The translations under genes were made by a program, and so were the position numbers. Shown in pieces: positions 39,401 to 49,800 of a DNA stretch of 64,000 nt. The DNA lies in the NCBI GenBank assembly GCA_025345505.1, contig JANVCC010000018.1, forward strand, positions 60,229,848 through 60,293,847, read 5' to 3'. The notes under the pieces were generated by a model. That model saw only the letters and a list, made by a program, of their open reading frames with translations, was not told the DNA's origin and made no database searches. This stretch comes from Todiramphus chloris collaris (Eukaryota > Chordata > Aves > Coraciiformes > Alcedinidae). Each line of letters begins with the position of its first letter. Positions within the stretch are counted from its first letter, which is position 1.

Positions 39401-42400
39401 CACATAAAGTCAGTTAATAAATAATGGACTCCATGTATGCAGGTTTTGCAGTGCGGCTTAAAAAAAATCAACCCCTTCAAAATACAATAATATGCAAGCG
39501 CTATTGGAACAAAACAAAACAAAACAAAATGGAGAGAATCAGTTGCTAGCGCCTAGGAATGGCAGACGTGTTCTCCTCTGGAGAGGAGGTTTACAGCGGT
39601 GCGCCTTTGTGTTCCTCCACCTGTGCTCTTCAGCACAGGTAGTAGCAATGATGCTACAGTTTGCCCATGAGAAATGACACCTTGAACGTCTTTCCTGTAT
39701 CTGAAGACTATTATATAGTCAGGGGATAAGATCCTCAGTGGGACTCAGACTTGTTGGCATTTCATGGATTTGATGGGGACATACCATACAGAGATCTAGA
39801 GTTTATAATTATCTTGTGTTTACGAGTTAGCAGAAGCAAATGCCTACATCTTAAACTTCCCAATATAAGGACACGATGGACCACAATGAGGAAAGATATA
39901 CAGGGGCCCCATAATTTTGCTGTACAAAGCTCACAGCAGTTCTTCACTGAAGAGGAATGTTTAAGTTCACCAAATTGAAGAGAGATTAGGCCATTGACCT
40001 TACTGGGCAGGAACTCTTCCTAGAAAGCACACCGCAGGCCCACAGTTGGTGACAATACCAGTACATATTATCAGAAAACTTTGCTTTGCCCAACTTGAGA
40101 ACTGCCTGATGCTGGGCATATCACCCCAGCACTTAATTCACTTGCAAGTAAATCATTACAAAGAGAAAGAAAAATGAAACACTTACTTGGTCCAAGACCT
40201 ATGGAAAATGCAGCAACATAAACAAGCAGGCTGGCCAGCGAGAGCCATTTCAGGACAAGGGGAACTTCCCCAGTTTCCGCATGAGACTCTGTTGTGGCTC
40301 CTGCCAGAGCAGTCTTGTTCAGTTCTCCTGTCCCGGCAACACCTGGGCTTCTCTGCACATCAAATGACAGTCTTTCTGGTGAAGCTATGCTAGCAAAGAG
40401 GTCCTTGAGACTCCCATTGGTGATACCAGTGAGGTTTCCTGGTCTCTGGAGAAAGAAATCCTCTGGAGATTGGCTTCTACAGACATTAGTGAAATTCACA
40501 TGTATGTTACGGTTCACTAAGCCTAAAGTGACCAATGATACTGCCATAACAGAAGAGCCAATACACAGAAAAGTTTTACTTCCAACTTGATCCACAAAAA
40601 CTGTGGCTGGGACTGTGCTGACTACTTTAACCACTCCAACACCAGTAGAAGCCAAGCTGGCAGCTTCATTGCTCTGGAACCCAACGGACTTCAAAACAGT
40701 TGATGCGTAAAATAAAATATTGGGTTGCCCAGTTGTTTGCACAAAAAAGACTAGAGTGAGTCCTACCAACATTCGGGCCCTCATGTTGTTTTTTGAACGA
40801 AACAGGTCCAAGAAACTATACTGATGTTCTTCTTTCAGGGAAGACTTGATCACAGTAAGTTCTTTAGTAGCATCTGATGTTTCCCGTAGCCTCTCCAGTA
40901 CTTTTCTTGCAGCTTCATCGTTATTTTTCATGACAAGAAACCGAGGACTTGGAGGAAGGAAATACATGGCAATAGCCTGCAAAGCACCTAATGGAATCAC
41001 AAAGCCGAACATGTACTTCCAGCCATGAGATATGCTGGCAAATGCGTAATTTGAAATATAGGCAAAAAGAATGCCTATCACAATCATGAGTTCATTTAAT
41101 GATACAAGGAGGCCTCTTCGGTGTTGTGGAGCAATCTCAGCAATATACACACAGGTTGCAATTGATGATAATGATATGGAAATACCTATGGCAATCCGTC
41201 CCACGATAAGTATCTCATATGATTCGTAGGGTAGTAAAATCACACTTCCCAACACAAGCAAAGAAGATGCAATAATAATAGCAAGTCTCCTTCCAAATCG
41301 GTCTATCAGGAATCCACCAGTAAGGGATGCAAATAAGGCCCCAAAAAGCAGGGAACTTACAATGATTTCCTGCTCTTTGCAAGACAGTTCTAATATACTG
41401 CTCATCTGAAGAAGAGCTCCAGAGATAAGGCCCAATTCATAACCCATCAGAAGTCCACTTACAGCAGCAATGGCAGAAGATAGAAAAGTAAATGTTCCAC
41501 AGCCTGAAATAAGAGAAAAAACACATATCATTACATAAACTTGAAAGTGTGACTTCTGCAACATTCTGACAACTAACAATAACTTTACTTGATATACCAG
41601 ACGAAAACCTCTTTTTGTAACTTTTAGGCAAAGCAATTAAGTGCATACAAAGCCAACAGCAGTAGTGACAAAAGAGGCTATTTTTGAAAAGAAAAAAAAA
41701 AAAAGAAATCATATAAGACCCTCTTCAATTATAATTCTTTTGGACTCCTTATGTTCCTTATCAGAAGTTAATGACGTTTTGATTAGGCCCTAAGTAAACT
41801 TTCTACCTCAGAATATCAGTGCCAAAGGCAACACGGACAATACAACCTTTCGGTAAGAAAACAATTTTTGCCTTGAGATATTCTCAGTGTTTTTCCTTTA
41901 CTGAATTGAGGAAGTTCTGTCCACCCAATTAGTGTACCATGGGCAAGGAAAGCAGTAATTTCCCAACCAAATTGCTTCAGTTGTGACTTGAATAAATAAC
42001 AAGCTTTCCCTTGCTATTTACTAATTCCTTTACTTCACCTGAGGATGCCATGAAGGCTGCTGGTACCACTGGTTTTATTTTGCCAAATGGAAACTTAGAC
42101 ACTGAGTGCCAGGCTGATCCAGATAGGTGGGATATTCTAGGGAAGTCAGTCTTTGAGGTACAAATTCATGAACTTTCTGGGTTTGTTTATCACTAATTTC
42201 AGATTCTTTGGAATATCAGGATCAAATAGTTCGCATAGTTTATGACAGCTACAATGTCAGGAATAAAAAACAGATGGTGAAAACATAAACCAAAATGAGA
42301 TTATATGCCTTTGAATGTCCACATTAAAACAAACTCATTTTATACAACTGTGTTTCATTGTTTATTGTTACAAGATAGATTTGACTGATTGCATTCTACT

Positions 42401-45400
42401 AACTGTGAAGCCTTTTGCACCCTAAACCTTGAGGAATATATCAGTTTGTTATTATTGGTCTTGTTCTTTCTCCCAGCATGATTTTCCTCTCCTCATGATG
42501 TTGGCTGCCACACAACTAGGAAAAGAGCAAATTGACTTCTGATTTTCCGGTTAGTTGGAGAGATGGGACTTGTGTGAGGAGAGGTAGCTTTTGCAGCCTA
42601 ACAGAGTCTGTATTTCAGTTAATTGTCCTGGAACAACTTGGCTGGAAAGTGGTATATGGTCTAATTGAAAATTATACATAGACTTTGTTTATTTTTAGCT
42701 TATTTTTGTAAGCCATTAAGTCTCTTTGATCACAGTGACTGCCTGGAGCTCTTTGGCAATAACTTTTGAGCACACTGGCAAGGATCAGTCCCATTTGCAG
42801 AGGGTATTACATTTCTAAAGCAAATTGTGAAGAGAGAGAGGAGGAGGGCAACTCTAGCATTACGTCTGCACTACTAAAATAAATGGTGCTGGAGACCAGG
42901 CCCAGACCCTGGCACCTGGCCACATATCCTACACAGTTGCTGGCGTGGTCCCTGGCCTGGTTGTGCCCCAAGCCACTTCATGCTCTCCTAACAATTCCCA
43001 GAGTCATTTTGGCTCACCTGTGAGCCCACCATCATGCCCTGCAGCCACTCCACAGGAGGTCAGGTTATTTTGGAGGGTAGCAGAGTACTGTGAATATAGG
43101 CTGTACCTCCAGGGTCAGGGGAGATGTGTAAGCCCATTAAGTCTATTAAGATAAGTATCCCCTGTTAGGTCTCCTACCTGGCTCTCAGTTTGCTCCCTTT
43201 GAGTCAAGCAGAAGCCAAGCATCATCAGCCCTGAGCTATCGAGTGCACCTAGCCTGTCTCAGCCCACTCGGCCTCTGAGGTCGAGTAGCTGGCAAGCCAG
43301 ACACATACAAGAGACAGGCAAAAATCACATTTTTGTTGTGATGAGCCATAAGGGCATGGGGGAAATGGGAGTATTGTGAGAAGTCTTTCAGAAGGTGAGG
43401 GTGGATGGTAGATTTATTGATGGAGGTGGGACATCTTGAAGAAAATATCAGAAGCAAATTTGCAAAATGCTCCAGTGCTGGAACAATCTTTTTTTTAATA
43501 TTGCTACTGTCGTTCATTTCTGTATTATGCCTAAAACTTTTTTTTTCCTTTATATCTACAGTATCTGAGATCATTGCACTTAAACAGAGGTTAGTGCATG
43601 GGTTAGGGCAAGGTCCTGCTGTACTTCCTTGACACACCGAACAGCACTTTAGTAGAAGTACTACTGGTTCCCATTAAGCTGCTTTGTCCTATATGTGCTC
43701 CATCCTACAATGCATGCATGCAAAATGTTTTATCATTGTAAAACCTAATTTCTCCTTCCTCTTTATACTTTTTACTTACCTACTTGCTGCATATTCCTAG
43801 ATCTGGAAAAATATACCCCTCCAATGAATCCTGGATGGGAACTGGGGCTCCTAACAGCACAGTGTTGCATTGAATGAATAATCTTGGCTATCAGAAGCTA
43901 CACTGCTAATCTGATCACAGTGCCCTGCCCAAATGACAGCTCCCTGCTGGTATTTGTACTTTCTTGAATATCTCTGTATTTTACATTATTGAGCCATGTA
44001 GACTTAACTGCAGATTTTACTTTCATTTATATGTTATGAAGCCAAAAGACACCATTGTGATCATCTGGTCTGACACTCATAAACAGCACAACATAGCCCT
44101 TCAGACACATGTAAATGATATTTTATTTGAACTAGGCTATTTAAATTATTCAGCTTTGTTTTAAAAATTTCTAGTAGTTGAACAACAATGACTTTAAGTC
44201 AGCAGTTGTCCCGATGGTTAATTGCTTTCACTGTAAATTATTTGCCAATCATTTCTAGACTTAATTTCTGCAACCTTAGCTTCTAGCCATCAGATCCCAT
44301 TCTCCATTTGCCTGCACTTAGCTGTGTTCACTAAGTACAAAATTGTAGCCTGTCATTGAGTCATCCTACAGATCTCTCCTTGATAAGCTACTTAGCCTGT
44401 GAGATTTTACAAGTTTATCTTTAAATACTCAAGGCCTTGTTCTCTGAACTCTATTATCAACTCCTTGTGAGATGGACACAGTTCTCCTGCAGTAGTCACG
44501 CAGTGACATATAGGAACTTGACACAAGTGTCCTGCTCCTGATGGACAATTCCCCCTCTACTCATCTAAGGATTGGCACAGCCATGTACAGTCTTCTGCTG
44601 ATTGACCTCCAGAACTACCAGCTTTTCTGACGGGGTCTTTTCCAAGGCAATTCCTACCCTTTAACTGCCTGTCTTCTTGCATCCTAGGTACAAATACAAA
44701 TCACTTCACCTTTGTCTGTATTAAAACACATAGGATGGGTTCAACTTACATAACTGAGAGATATACGTTGTCTTTAGATTTCTTTGGTAACCACTTGTGA
44801 AAAAAAAAAAAAAAAAAAAAAAAATCTAGATATCTGAAGTAGGTCAGATGCCTATTTCTCTCCATTGCCTATGAAAGGAATCTATGTGGTTTACTCAGAT
44901 GCAGATGTCTAAAGTTGGCAGAGAAGAACCATAGAGAGCACATTCACTCACAGTCAACAGGCCAAGCCATCTGAATTGCATTCAGCCAGCAACATATCCC
45001 ATTTATTAATCACCCATCACCTTTATCACCCACAAATAATCCTCTGTTATCTTCTTCCAGGCAATTGAGAAGAAATGTTAAGTAACAGAGGGACAAAAGA
45101 TGAGTTTAAAGCTCTCCAGCAGAAACACAGCAGTGTGGGCACTGTCTCCTATTGATCCTTTGAAGTCTGTGACCTGCATGGCTTTTAATTCCTTAAATGT
45201 GTGACTGTCAGTTTTGTATCGTTCCAGCTTCTGATTCAAAATGTCAGTGCCAAGTAAATATCTTGAAGGAACCCACCATCAACACTGTTCTTTACAATCC
45301 AGACTGTGCTCTCCTCAGTCTGTGGCCCTCAGACCAGAGCAACCAAGGTGATTGTTTAGTTTTAATCTGAGAGGCTGTACAAGCTGGGTGTGGAGCTTGG

Positions 45401-48400
45401 ACACGTGGGAAGTTGCTAGGGAGGCACTCAAGCCCATATATTTCTTGCTTCTCCGAGTATAGCAGCTTGGTCAATGTCTTAATGCTTCTTTGGTTTGTTT
45501 TTACTAGGTCAGCAGGTGTTGACACAGTGACACAGGCCCACAGTTGTATAGAAATAGTAGAGGTCTGTATCTGAAGTAGACCCTTGAATGGAAAGCAGAT
45601 TCTGGTGTGATGCAAAGGGACACACATTGTCTTTCTGCATTAGTGGCAGCAAAGCTCAGCAGTTAACTTGGTGTCATTTGTCCCTCACAGGGACTATTCT
45701 GCTGAGAAACATCCTTACATCATCGTGAGGTTTTGTTTTAACTGGTGTACCTAAGACTCGCCTGCTCAGAATTGCCTGCTGAGTTAAATTCTGAAATCTC
45801 TGCTCCATTTTCCTTCATGGTCTTCCTCCAGACAAAATTCCCTCTGACTTCAGCATATGTTTTGCTTTAACAGTTCCAGATAAAGAATGTTGCAGTAGTT
45901 GTACTCACAACCCTTTCAAGTGTCACTTTTAATGACGTTGCTGGCAGTTCTTAGGAATTCCTTTTTCTAAAAAAAAAAAGCTTCTTAAAATGTATATTCC
46001 TTTTATTTTTATGAGATGTCTGCAAAATACATGTCAATGTGCAGCCCAGGGGAATAAAATATTTTAATGATGGCTTCCAGAGGAATTTCTCCTTCAGCCT
46101 GGAACAAACACCGTGGCTAAAGAGTGTGGCTGGTATGTGACAAGTGATTGGAAAGTCTATTCTGTAGTTTCTCTATGTAAACAAAATGGCTTCTCACAAC
46201 TGTTACTTAGGTCAAAAGGAGCACTACTTGGCACACAACCTTATCTTTAAGAACATTTGCTGGAAATGTTTATGCTGGGCTCCTGAGAAGAAGACCAAGC
46301 ACACTTGTAGTATAACATAGTGTACTGCTGATGAGACCAGATGGGTCCAAGTAGTAAAGGTGTGCCCCTTCACCTATTTTTAAGAACATATTTGTGAAAA
46401 CACAGTCCATCTAAAGACAAAATATTTTTTTTGTGCTGTATTTTATGGGCATTAGGGATAAATGATCCATGCCAGGGAAGATCTGCAAGCATGCTGATCT
46501 GGGAAACACCACTCTTCCCCTGGTTCATGTGCAGGACAGCTATGGGAAATGTGCCTGAGAGGCCTTTCCATCTCACCTTGGCAGAACCAATCCCCACAGC
46601 AGTCCAGAGACTGAGATGTCTGTGATGTGTTTTCTACTTTCCTTTCTCCCAAGAGAACATGCAGCGTTCATACAAAAAACTAGTGGGACGGAGTGGGGAC
46701 TGCTTCTACTACCTGTGCAAATACATCTGTTTTAATAAGAGGGAACATGACAGTCTCTTCCAACATGGTGCTTTCTTCTGTTGACTTTGATTTAATCTGA
46801 GGTGAGAAATGTCTCAATTTGGGATGGAAGGTCAATTTTAAGGTATCTTGAACAATATATTTCTTCTCCATCTGAGTGCTGACATATAAAATGTTTGCCT
46901 TTATAGGGAAATAGTGTTTAAAATTCACTATATTTTCTTTAAAGGGGCATTTTTCTAAAGTGTATAGTGTGTAAATTATGGGGTTTTGTAGGAGAAATAT
47001 TTCATGTCATGCGTTGGGAGTTGCTGCATAATTAAATCATGGGTTTGCATCTCATAAAAGATGATTATCCCATTTTCATGCCATCATGATCTTTGTTGTG
47101 CTGCCACAGTCGCTTTCTGTCTCATCCAGTTGTCTGGTGTAAAGAGATATTTGTTATATTGTTGATCTATTCTAACAACTGAGGTTTCTTTAGATCCAGT
47201 AGCTGCTCAATAGGTGTATTTCTGTTATTAGCTAGGATACATATGATCCAACTGTCCATCTAGAATTCTAGCATGGGATCTAAAACTGTTACCCAACAAG
47301 ACTCTATGGCATGAAACAAATGGTGTCTTTGGACAAAGTTATGTTGCAAACAGAGCTGGAAAATCTCAGAAAATACTAAATTTACCCCAAAATAGTGTCA
47401 TGGCCATGTGGGATCGTGACACGTATTTGACAAATGTGACTCCTACCACCCAAGTATGGAAGGAAAAACCACAACAAATATTTTGTAAATCAAACTAAAA
47501 TAAGGCAGAAGCAAGATAATATATCACACATTTTTATACATCTAAATTCCTGTGATGATGAGAAGCATTGTATGCTTTGTACAGCGTAAGCCTGATCAAT
47601 GTATTCTGTGAGTAATATTTGAATTTCATGAATAAAAGCCCTCTGGCAGTGATGGAAAGACAGGGAAAACAGATCCTGGACAGAAACCCTGGCCATTTCA
47701 CCATCTCTTTTAGTGCTCTGCCATGAATTTTCAATATATCAACAGCCAGCCTGGTGCTTCATTACATTAAATGGGATTTGGATTTTGTTTTGTTATTTTC
47801 CAGTAAGATTCAACAAGTTCTTTTAATTCCTAGCTAGGTAATTATAAATTCCTCAGTTACTGCTTTAATTTCTGAGGGTAAGGCCGAGTGTGTAACTTGC
47901 ATGTACTCTTCTAATTGTAGTCCTTGTGCTGCAGTAACTGTGCTGTCTGTTTATTGTAACTGCCTTACTTCCCTGTGATAATGCTATCCTATAACCATCT
48001 GCATTGCTCTCCCCTCACCCTAAGGTAATTTTAAATATGTCTGCACACTGACTGGCTCTCTGTTCTTGATTAACCTCTGCTTCCAGGTATCAGCAGATGT
48101 TGCTGGACTGATCACCATTATACTCCAACAAAGCATTTGTGCCTGTGGTATCTGAACAATCATGGGTTAGTCAGTTCATTAATTTTTAAGTGAACAAAAC
48201 CTGCTTGGGACATGGCAATTTCTATGTTACAACCATGCTTTCCTGGTTGGGTACAGCTGTCTTGTAGGTAAGAAATGAAATGACTGTGGGTCATTTCCCC
48301 CTGGATCTTATAATCAGTGAAAGAGACTCAAGATGCAAAACCATTCTGTAACTTAGAAACCTGGGTAGGACAGCACAGGTAAAGAGCTATGAAATTCAGC

Positions 48401-49081
48401 TCCATCAATCAAAAATCTTTTTGCAGAAGAAATTCTACAGTTGATTTTTCAGGGCATCAGCACAGAAAACCTGTTTCTTCCTAAAACACTAAGAGAGAAA
48501 AGACAGCAGGGAGTCCCAGTCCCCCTACCCTGTACTTTCCCCCTGCTTGAGCAGGTGCAATGCTTGCCTGACCTCCCTCCACTTCAGTACAAAGACTGAA
48601 CTGCTTCTGAGCATGCAAAGACCTGAGCACTGTTGTTATCTTATTTGGCAGAGGGTTCTCTGATTTTTCAGGTGACTGATCATCTTAAAGGAAAAGGATT
48701 TACACCACAGACAGCACATGCACAAGCAGTAGGACTGAGGCCTTTTGAGAAAAGTATCACATAAAACTTAATTCAAAATTCAAGCCAACCTTTCCCTTCC
48801 TTATTCACATTTCCCCCTCTCGCACTTTTAGAAATGAAGTCAGCATGCCCCGGGAGCCCCTCAGCTTTGTGGGGCTGTTTTCCCCCAGCCCCAAGCATGA
48901 GCTACATGGGCACAGTGCTGCTGGCTAACAGCTGGCACTCAGCTCCTGCCGCTTTACCTGCTGCAGACGGGAGCTTGCGAAGGTGGTGGCTTCGGCTGCC
49001 TCTGCTGATCTCCTCATCCTCCTCTGCTCTCGTCGCCTGGCTCTGCTGGCCGAGGTCCTCCGTGTTCTGCCCAGGTACCAT
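18368..49081 (-). CDS. SLC2A12: SLC2A12 (GLUT12), class III facilitative hexose transporter, five coding exons
   Basis: A twelve-helix major facilitator superfamily sugar transporter that moves glucose and other hexoses across the plasma membrane and endosomal membranes. Minus-strand exons 48958-49081, 40187-41503, 22394-22516, 20439-20571 and 18368-18464 join in phase to 597 residues (human: 617 as I recall). The N terminus is [12 protein letters not shown].... Family signatures are DRFGRR (109-114), GRIAIG (143-148), [11 protein letters not shown] (162-172), PPSPR (225-229), [10 protein letters not shown] (299-308), GLGP-M-S-W (477-483) and PETKG (549-553). The long exofacial loop between helices 9 and 10 (about 372-455) has four N-glycosylation sequons (N378, N398, N404, N437), as in class III GLUTs. 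Unusual points are Ser instead of Pro before Trp at 482 and 527, and a short tail ending EKEQLY that lacks the human dileucine. Birds are reported to lack GLUT4, which gives GLUT12 special interest. Confidence 0.96.
18577..18992. promoter_or_regulatory. Intragenic CpG island with GC boxes and a (CCG)7 tract
   Basis: About 416 bases with roughly 45 CpG dinucleotides (counted by eye), in sharp contrast to the AT-rich, CpG-poor DNA on both sides. It contains Sp1-type GC boxes (GGGGGCGG at 18699-18706, GGCGGG near 18904, and CCCCGCC at 18684 for the other strand) and seven CCG units at 18731-18751. There is no obvious TATA box. It lies in SLC2A12 intron 4, close to exon 5, whereas the SLC2A12 start exon has only a modest CpG density. 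It could be an orphan promoter for an antisense (plus-strand) non-coding transcript or for a short sense transcript. Confidence 0.75.
18993..20438 (-). other. SLC2A12 intron 4, remainder
   Basis: Ordinary intron sequence between the CpG island and exon 4, with an A-run at 19561-19588 and a T-run near 20356-20370. The small open frames show no recognisable domain. Confidence 0.7.
20439..20571 (-). CDS. SLC2A12: SLC2A12 exon 4
   Basis: The minus-strand acceptor CCTTTGTAG precedes AGCTCATTGG and the donor GTAAGT follows at 20438-20433. It encodes [20 protein letters not shown] then [20 protein letters not shown] and ELAK, covering the last membrane helix and the PETKG signature. The human sequence as I recall it reads GLPWVCF, so codon TCC (Ser527) replaces Pro here. 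The phase (1 in, 2 out) agrees with both neighbours. Confidence 0.95.
20572..22393 (-). other. SLC2A12 intron 3
   Basis: A 1.8 kb intron with a GTAAGA donor and a TTTGTAG acceptor. It holds AT-rich unique sequence with small T-runs (near 21570-21605). I see no mobile element or RNA gene in it. Confidence 0.75.
22394..22516 (-). CDS. SLC2A12: SLC2A12 exon 3
   Basis: It encodes [20 protein letters not shown] then [21 protein letters not shown], i.e. helices 10-11 of the transporter. The first codon is split A|TG with exon 2 and the last base starts a Glu codon completed in exon 4. Trp483 corresponds to GLUT1 Trp388. The residue before it is Ser (TCC) where the GLUT family normally has Pro. The acceptor is preceded by a run of 21 T on the coding strand (22524-22544). 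Confidence 0.95.
22524..22544 (-). repeat. Homopolymer in the exon 3 polypyrimidine tract
   Basis: Twenty-one consecutive T on the SLC2A12 coding strand, seven bases from the exon 3 boundary, forming the polypyrimidine tract of the acceptor. Confidence 0.85.
23986..24258 (-). mobile_element. CR1 LINE, 5'-truncated 3' fragment
   Basis: Read on the minus strand it carries the end of CR1 ORF2 (motifs such as [11 protein letters not shown]) and the 3' UTR, and finishes with the typical terminus 'ccattctctgattctgtga'. This is the expected structure of a CR1 insertion: 5' truncation with an intact 3' end. It lies in the same orientation as SLC2A12, inside intron 2. The reading frame is not functional. 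Confidence 0.85.
28933..28957. repeat. (GATAAAT)n mini tandem array
   Basis: Three and a half copies of a 7-base unit in SLC2A12 intron 2. Confidence 0.8.
29875..29895. repeat. (TC)n microsatellite
   Basis: About ten uninterrupted TC units in SLC2A12 intron 2. Confidence 0.85.
30044..30119. repeat. A-rich low-complexity tract (AAAC/AAAT units)
   Basis: About 75 bases composed almost only of A with scattered C, T and G, giving imperfect AAAC and AAAT repeats. No element body can be recognised next to it. Confidence 0.8.
33791..33817 (+). repeat. (GTTTT)n microsatellite
   Basis: Five tandem GTTTT units immediately before the GGAGA array. Confidence 0.9.
33822..33963 (+). repeat. (GGAGA)n satellite-like array with an internal assembly gap
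   Basis: A purine-only pentanucleotide array. About ten units precede and about sixteen follow a run of ten N (33871-33880). The true array length is unknown, because the N-run looks like a placeholder gap. The open frames of Arg-Gly-Glu repeats read through it are artefacts of the repeat. Confidence 0.95.
33871..33880. other. Assembly gap (10 N)
   Basis: Ten consecutive unknown bases inside the pentanucleotide array; probably a fixed-size placeholder. Confidence 0.98.
33964..34080 (-). mobile_element. CR1-like 3'-end fragment
   Basis: The phrases 'ttcatttggaagggacct' and 'atctagtccaactgcctgacc' are the reverse complement of a typical CR1 3' end. The GGAGA array sits at the position where the terminal repeat of the element would be. 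The body fades into unrecognised sequence after about 34080. Confidence 0.6.
35494..35513. repeat. T homopolymer
   Basis: About 20 consecutive T in SLC2A12 intron 2, with no element recognisable beside it. Confidence 0.85.
40187..41503 (-). CDS. SLC2A12: SLC2A12 exon 2 (main coding exon)
   Basis: A 1317-base exon coding residues 43-480 plus one base of Met481. The acceptor is CTTATTTCAG on the minus strand (exon begins GCTGTGG) and the donor is GTAAGT at 40186-40181. It spans helices 1 to about 10: the first helix [20 protein letters not shown], the DRFGRR loop, the helix 4-5 segment [17 protein letters not shown], the intracellular loop with PPSPRFLV, helix 7 with [10 protein letters not shown], and the glycosylated exofacial loop. 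The open frame continues beyond both splice sites, but residues outside these limits do not match the family. Confidence 0.97.
41504..48957 (-). other. SLC2A12 intron 1 (7.5 kb)
   Basis: Unique AT-rich intron sequence with an A-run at 44800-44824 and small T-runs near 43490 and 43540. No mobile element with a recognisable body and no additional exon were found. Confidence 0.7.
44800..44824. repeat. A homopolymer
   Basis: About 25 consecutive A in SLC2A12 intron 1. No retroposed body is recognisable immediately upstream of it. Confidence 0.85.
48958..49081 (-). CDS. SLC2A12: SLC2A12 exon 1 (start exon)
   Basis: The minus-strand ATG at 49081-49079 in a strong Kozak setting (GGCCATGG) opens [20 protein letters not shown] and runs for 41 codons plus one base to the donor GTAAAG at 48957. 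It matches the human start MVPVENTE and joins exon 2 as G|GC (Gly42). The next in-frame codons upstream include GTG but no ATG, so this start is preferred. The human N-terminal dileucine (SLL) is replaced here by a GQQ sequence. Confidence 0.9.
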
Positions 49082-49800
49082 GGCCACCCCCTTTGCACTT
49101 TGGGGCAGGAGCACTTCAGAGGGCAGCCCTCCTTCCCTGGCCGCTGAGGAAAGTGCAGGTTATTTTCCTCATGGCAACAAGTTGCTGAAGCTGGCTGAAA
49201 CCAAACGCAAACCACAAAGTGGTTTGTGAACAACTTTGTTGCTATTTCAGAAGGCTTTGCCCTTTGCAGTGACACAGGCTGTTGCTATTCTTGGGAGCCT
49301 ATTGCAGGAGAGGGGAGGGCCGTCTGTCGGAAGTATTGCTTTTGCCTTTTAACAAATAGTTGGAGGCATCAGCCGTCCACACAAAGCTCGATGCACATTC
49401 CTTACCCATTAGCTTAAAGGGTCTCTCTCTCTTCCTCTCCCTGGTGTTCATACAAACAGGTTTTTTAACAGCGAAGGCACACTGAAAGGGAGGATTTGAA
49501 GTGTTTGCTGTGTCAGCTGAAGTTAGGGCACCGAGCACACACACGCAACATTGCTTCATTCTTGCAAATTGTGAGCAAGTTGCGGTGAGAAATAGCGGAG
49601 AGGAAAAAAAAAGTCATGGCAGCCCTTTGTAGTCTGTGACATTAAGAATCGGGATTTTTCACGGCATAGATGCATGTGCTATGTTACAAGCAAATGAAAG
49701 GCAAGCTACCTTCTCTCCTATGAAAATTACTCGTGGGAAAACTGAGACTACCTCGGTTATAACGAGTCAAAGGCTTGATTTTGAGAGCTGTTAGGGGTCA
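49082..49800 (-). promoter_or_regulatory. Probable SLC2A12 5' UTR and proximal promoter region
   Basis: Sequence directly upstream of the SLC2A12 start codon on its coding strand. It has a moderate GC content near the start codon but no clear CpG island and no convincing TATA box. Its role is inferred only from position. Confidence 0.4.

Larger units (their letters stand above)
22517..40186 (-). other. SLC2A12 intron 2 (17.7 kb)
   Basis: The large central intron. It contains a CR1 3' fragment (23986-24258), a (TC)n tract near 29875-29895, an A-rich stretch (30044-30119), a (GATAAAT)3 mini-array (28933-28957), a (GTTTT)n/(GGAGA)n block with an assembly gap (33791-33963), a CR1-like 3' end (33964-34080) and a T-run (35494-35513). 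Open frames of up to 170 residues occur, but none shows family resemblance, codon phase continuity or splice context. Nothing else recognisable was found. Confidence 0.7.

Noticed and set aside
40071..41636. Whole 521-codon open frame as a complete single-exon transporter
   Set aside because: The frame continues past the true donor (40186) and acceptor (41504). The extra residues do not match the family, and the remaining exons were found elsewhere with matching phases.
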